64,000 bases of DNA, from NCBI RefSeq assembly GCF_040833965.1, contig NZ_CP162143.1, forward strand, positions 209,037-273,036, written 5' to 3'. This DNA is from Leptospira sp. WS39.C2. GTDB lineage: Bacteria; Spirochaetota; Leptospiria; Leptospirales; Leptospiraceae. The notes beneath the pieces were generated by a model. That model worked only from the letters and a program-made list of their open reading frames with translations, was not told the DNA's origin and ran no database searches. The translations under genes and the position numbers were made by a program. Positions 63,890-64,000 of the stretch are shown here, piece by piece (position 1 is the first letter of the stretch; the number at the start of each line of letters is the position of its first letter).

Positions 63890-64000
63890 ATGTAGTTAGA
63901 AATGGACCAGAAACCCTTTTTTTGTTCCCTTTCAAAAATTCAATTGATCCCAAATTTTCGAAAAGAAAGCATACCAATTGGGAAGGAAAACGAGAGATAG

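Noticed and set aside
1..64000. tRNA or rRNA genes
   Set aside because: Scanning for T-arm and rRNA-like conserved blocks by eye on both strands gave no cloverleaf or rRNA match; small genes could still be missed without a covariance search.
1..64000. CRISPR array
   Set aside because: No regularly spaced direct repeats were seen.

Overview
The window looks like chromosomal DNA of a Leptospira-type spirochaete, more like a free-living (saprophytic) species than a pathogen. The basis is AT-rich coding sequence, frequent TTG starts, many short exported lipoproteins with loose spirochaete-type lipoboxes, and Kelch-repeat lipoproteins. No rRNA, tRNA, insertion sequence, CRISPR array or intact prophage was recognised. 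Species assignment is inference from protein style, not from a marker gene.

Layout. 0-9 kb: the end of a hybrid histidine kinase, a DEAD-box RNA helicase, a lipid-modification trio on the minus strand (CFA-type methyltransferase, DUF1295 reductase-like protein, SDR), a zinc-free quinone-oxidoreductase-like MDR, a metallophosphoesterase, two small envelope proteins and a GNAT acetyltransferase. 9-14.5 kb: an alginate-export-type porin, a DUF4386 membrane protein, then a gene-poor island of small lipoproteins bounded by two copies of a 22-bp repeat. 14.6-23.6 kb: ZIP metal transporter, EF-P lysine ligase EpmA, STAS protein, orphan OmpR-type regulator, a YtxH/holin-like trio, CutA, a GC-rich intergenic hairpin, a VapC/Phd-type toxin-antitoxin pair, an ArsR/SRPBCC/DoxX module with tandem operators, and PnuC. 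23.7-30.6 kb: methyltransferase plus J-domain-like protein, aconitase, an outer-membrane barrel and FlgO/LpoB-like lipoprotein pair, and QueA.

30.7-37.9 kb is a seven-gene plus-strand run for surface glycan assembly: two membrane glycosyltransferase-like proteins, a GT4 glycosyltransferase, a membrane protein, an MBOAT acyltransferase, an SGNH/DUF1574-like partner and a MazG-like pyrophosphohydrolase. 37.9-46.6 kb is a compact minus-strand operon: a membrane MCP, an exported caspase-family protease fused to a DUF5683-like domain, three Kelch lipoproteins and a protein with an HxxHxxxH motif. This is the best candidate here for an undescribed system: sensor, protease and surface propellers.

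46.7-50.3 kb holds a pirin gene with a palindromic operator, an S41 protease remnant, and a bicarbonate module (exported beta-carbonic anhydrase, SbtA, SbtB-like PII protein) behind a highly structured leader. 50.3-59.6 kb is a seven-gene minus-strand run: zinc ribbon, a second MBOAT/SGNH pair, aspartate-semialdehyde dehydrogenase, a large unknown coiled protein, pyruvate kinase and an Omp85-type barrel. 59.6-60.5 kb is a non-coding region with several perfect dyads. 60.5-64 kb has four minus-strand genes headed by a Fis-type AAA regulator lacking the sigma-54 loop, preceded by two near-identical 16-bp palindromes 51 bp apart.
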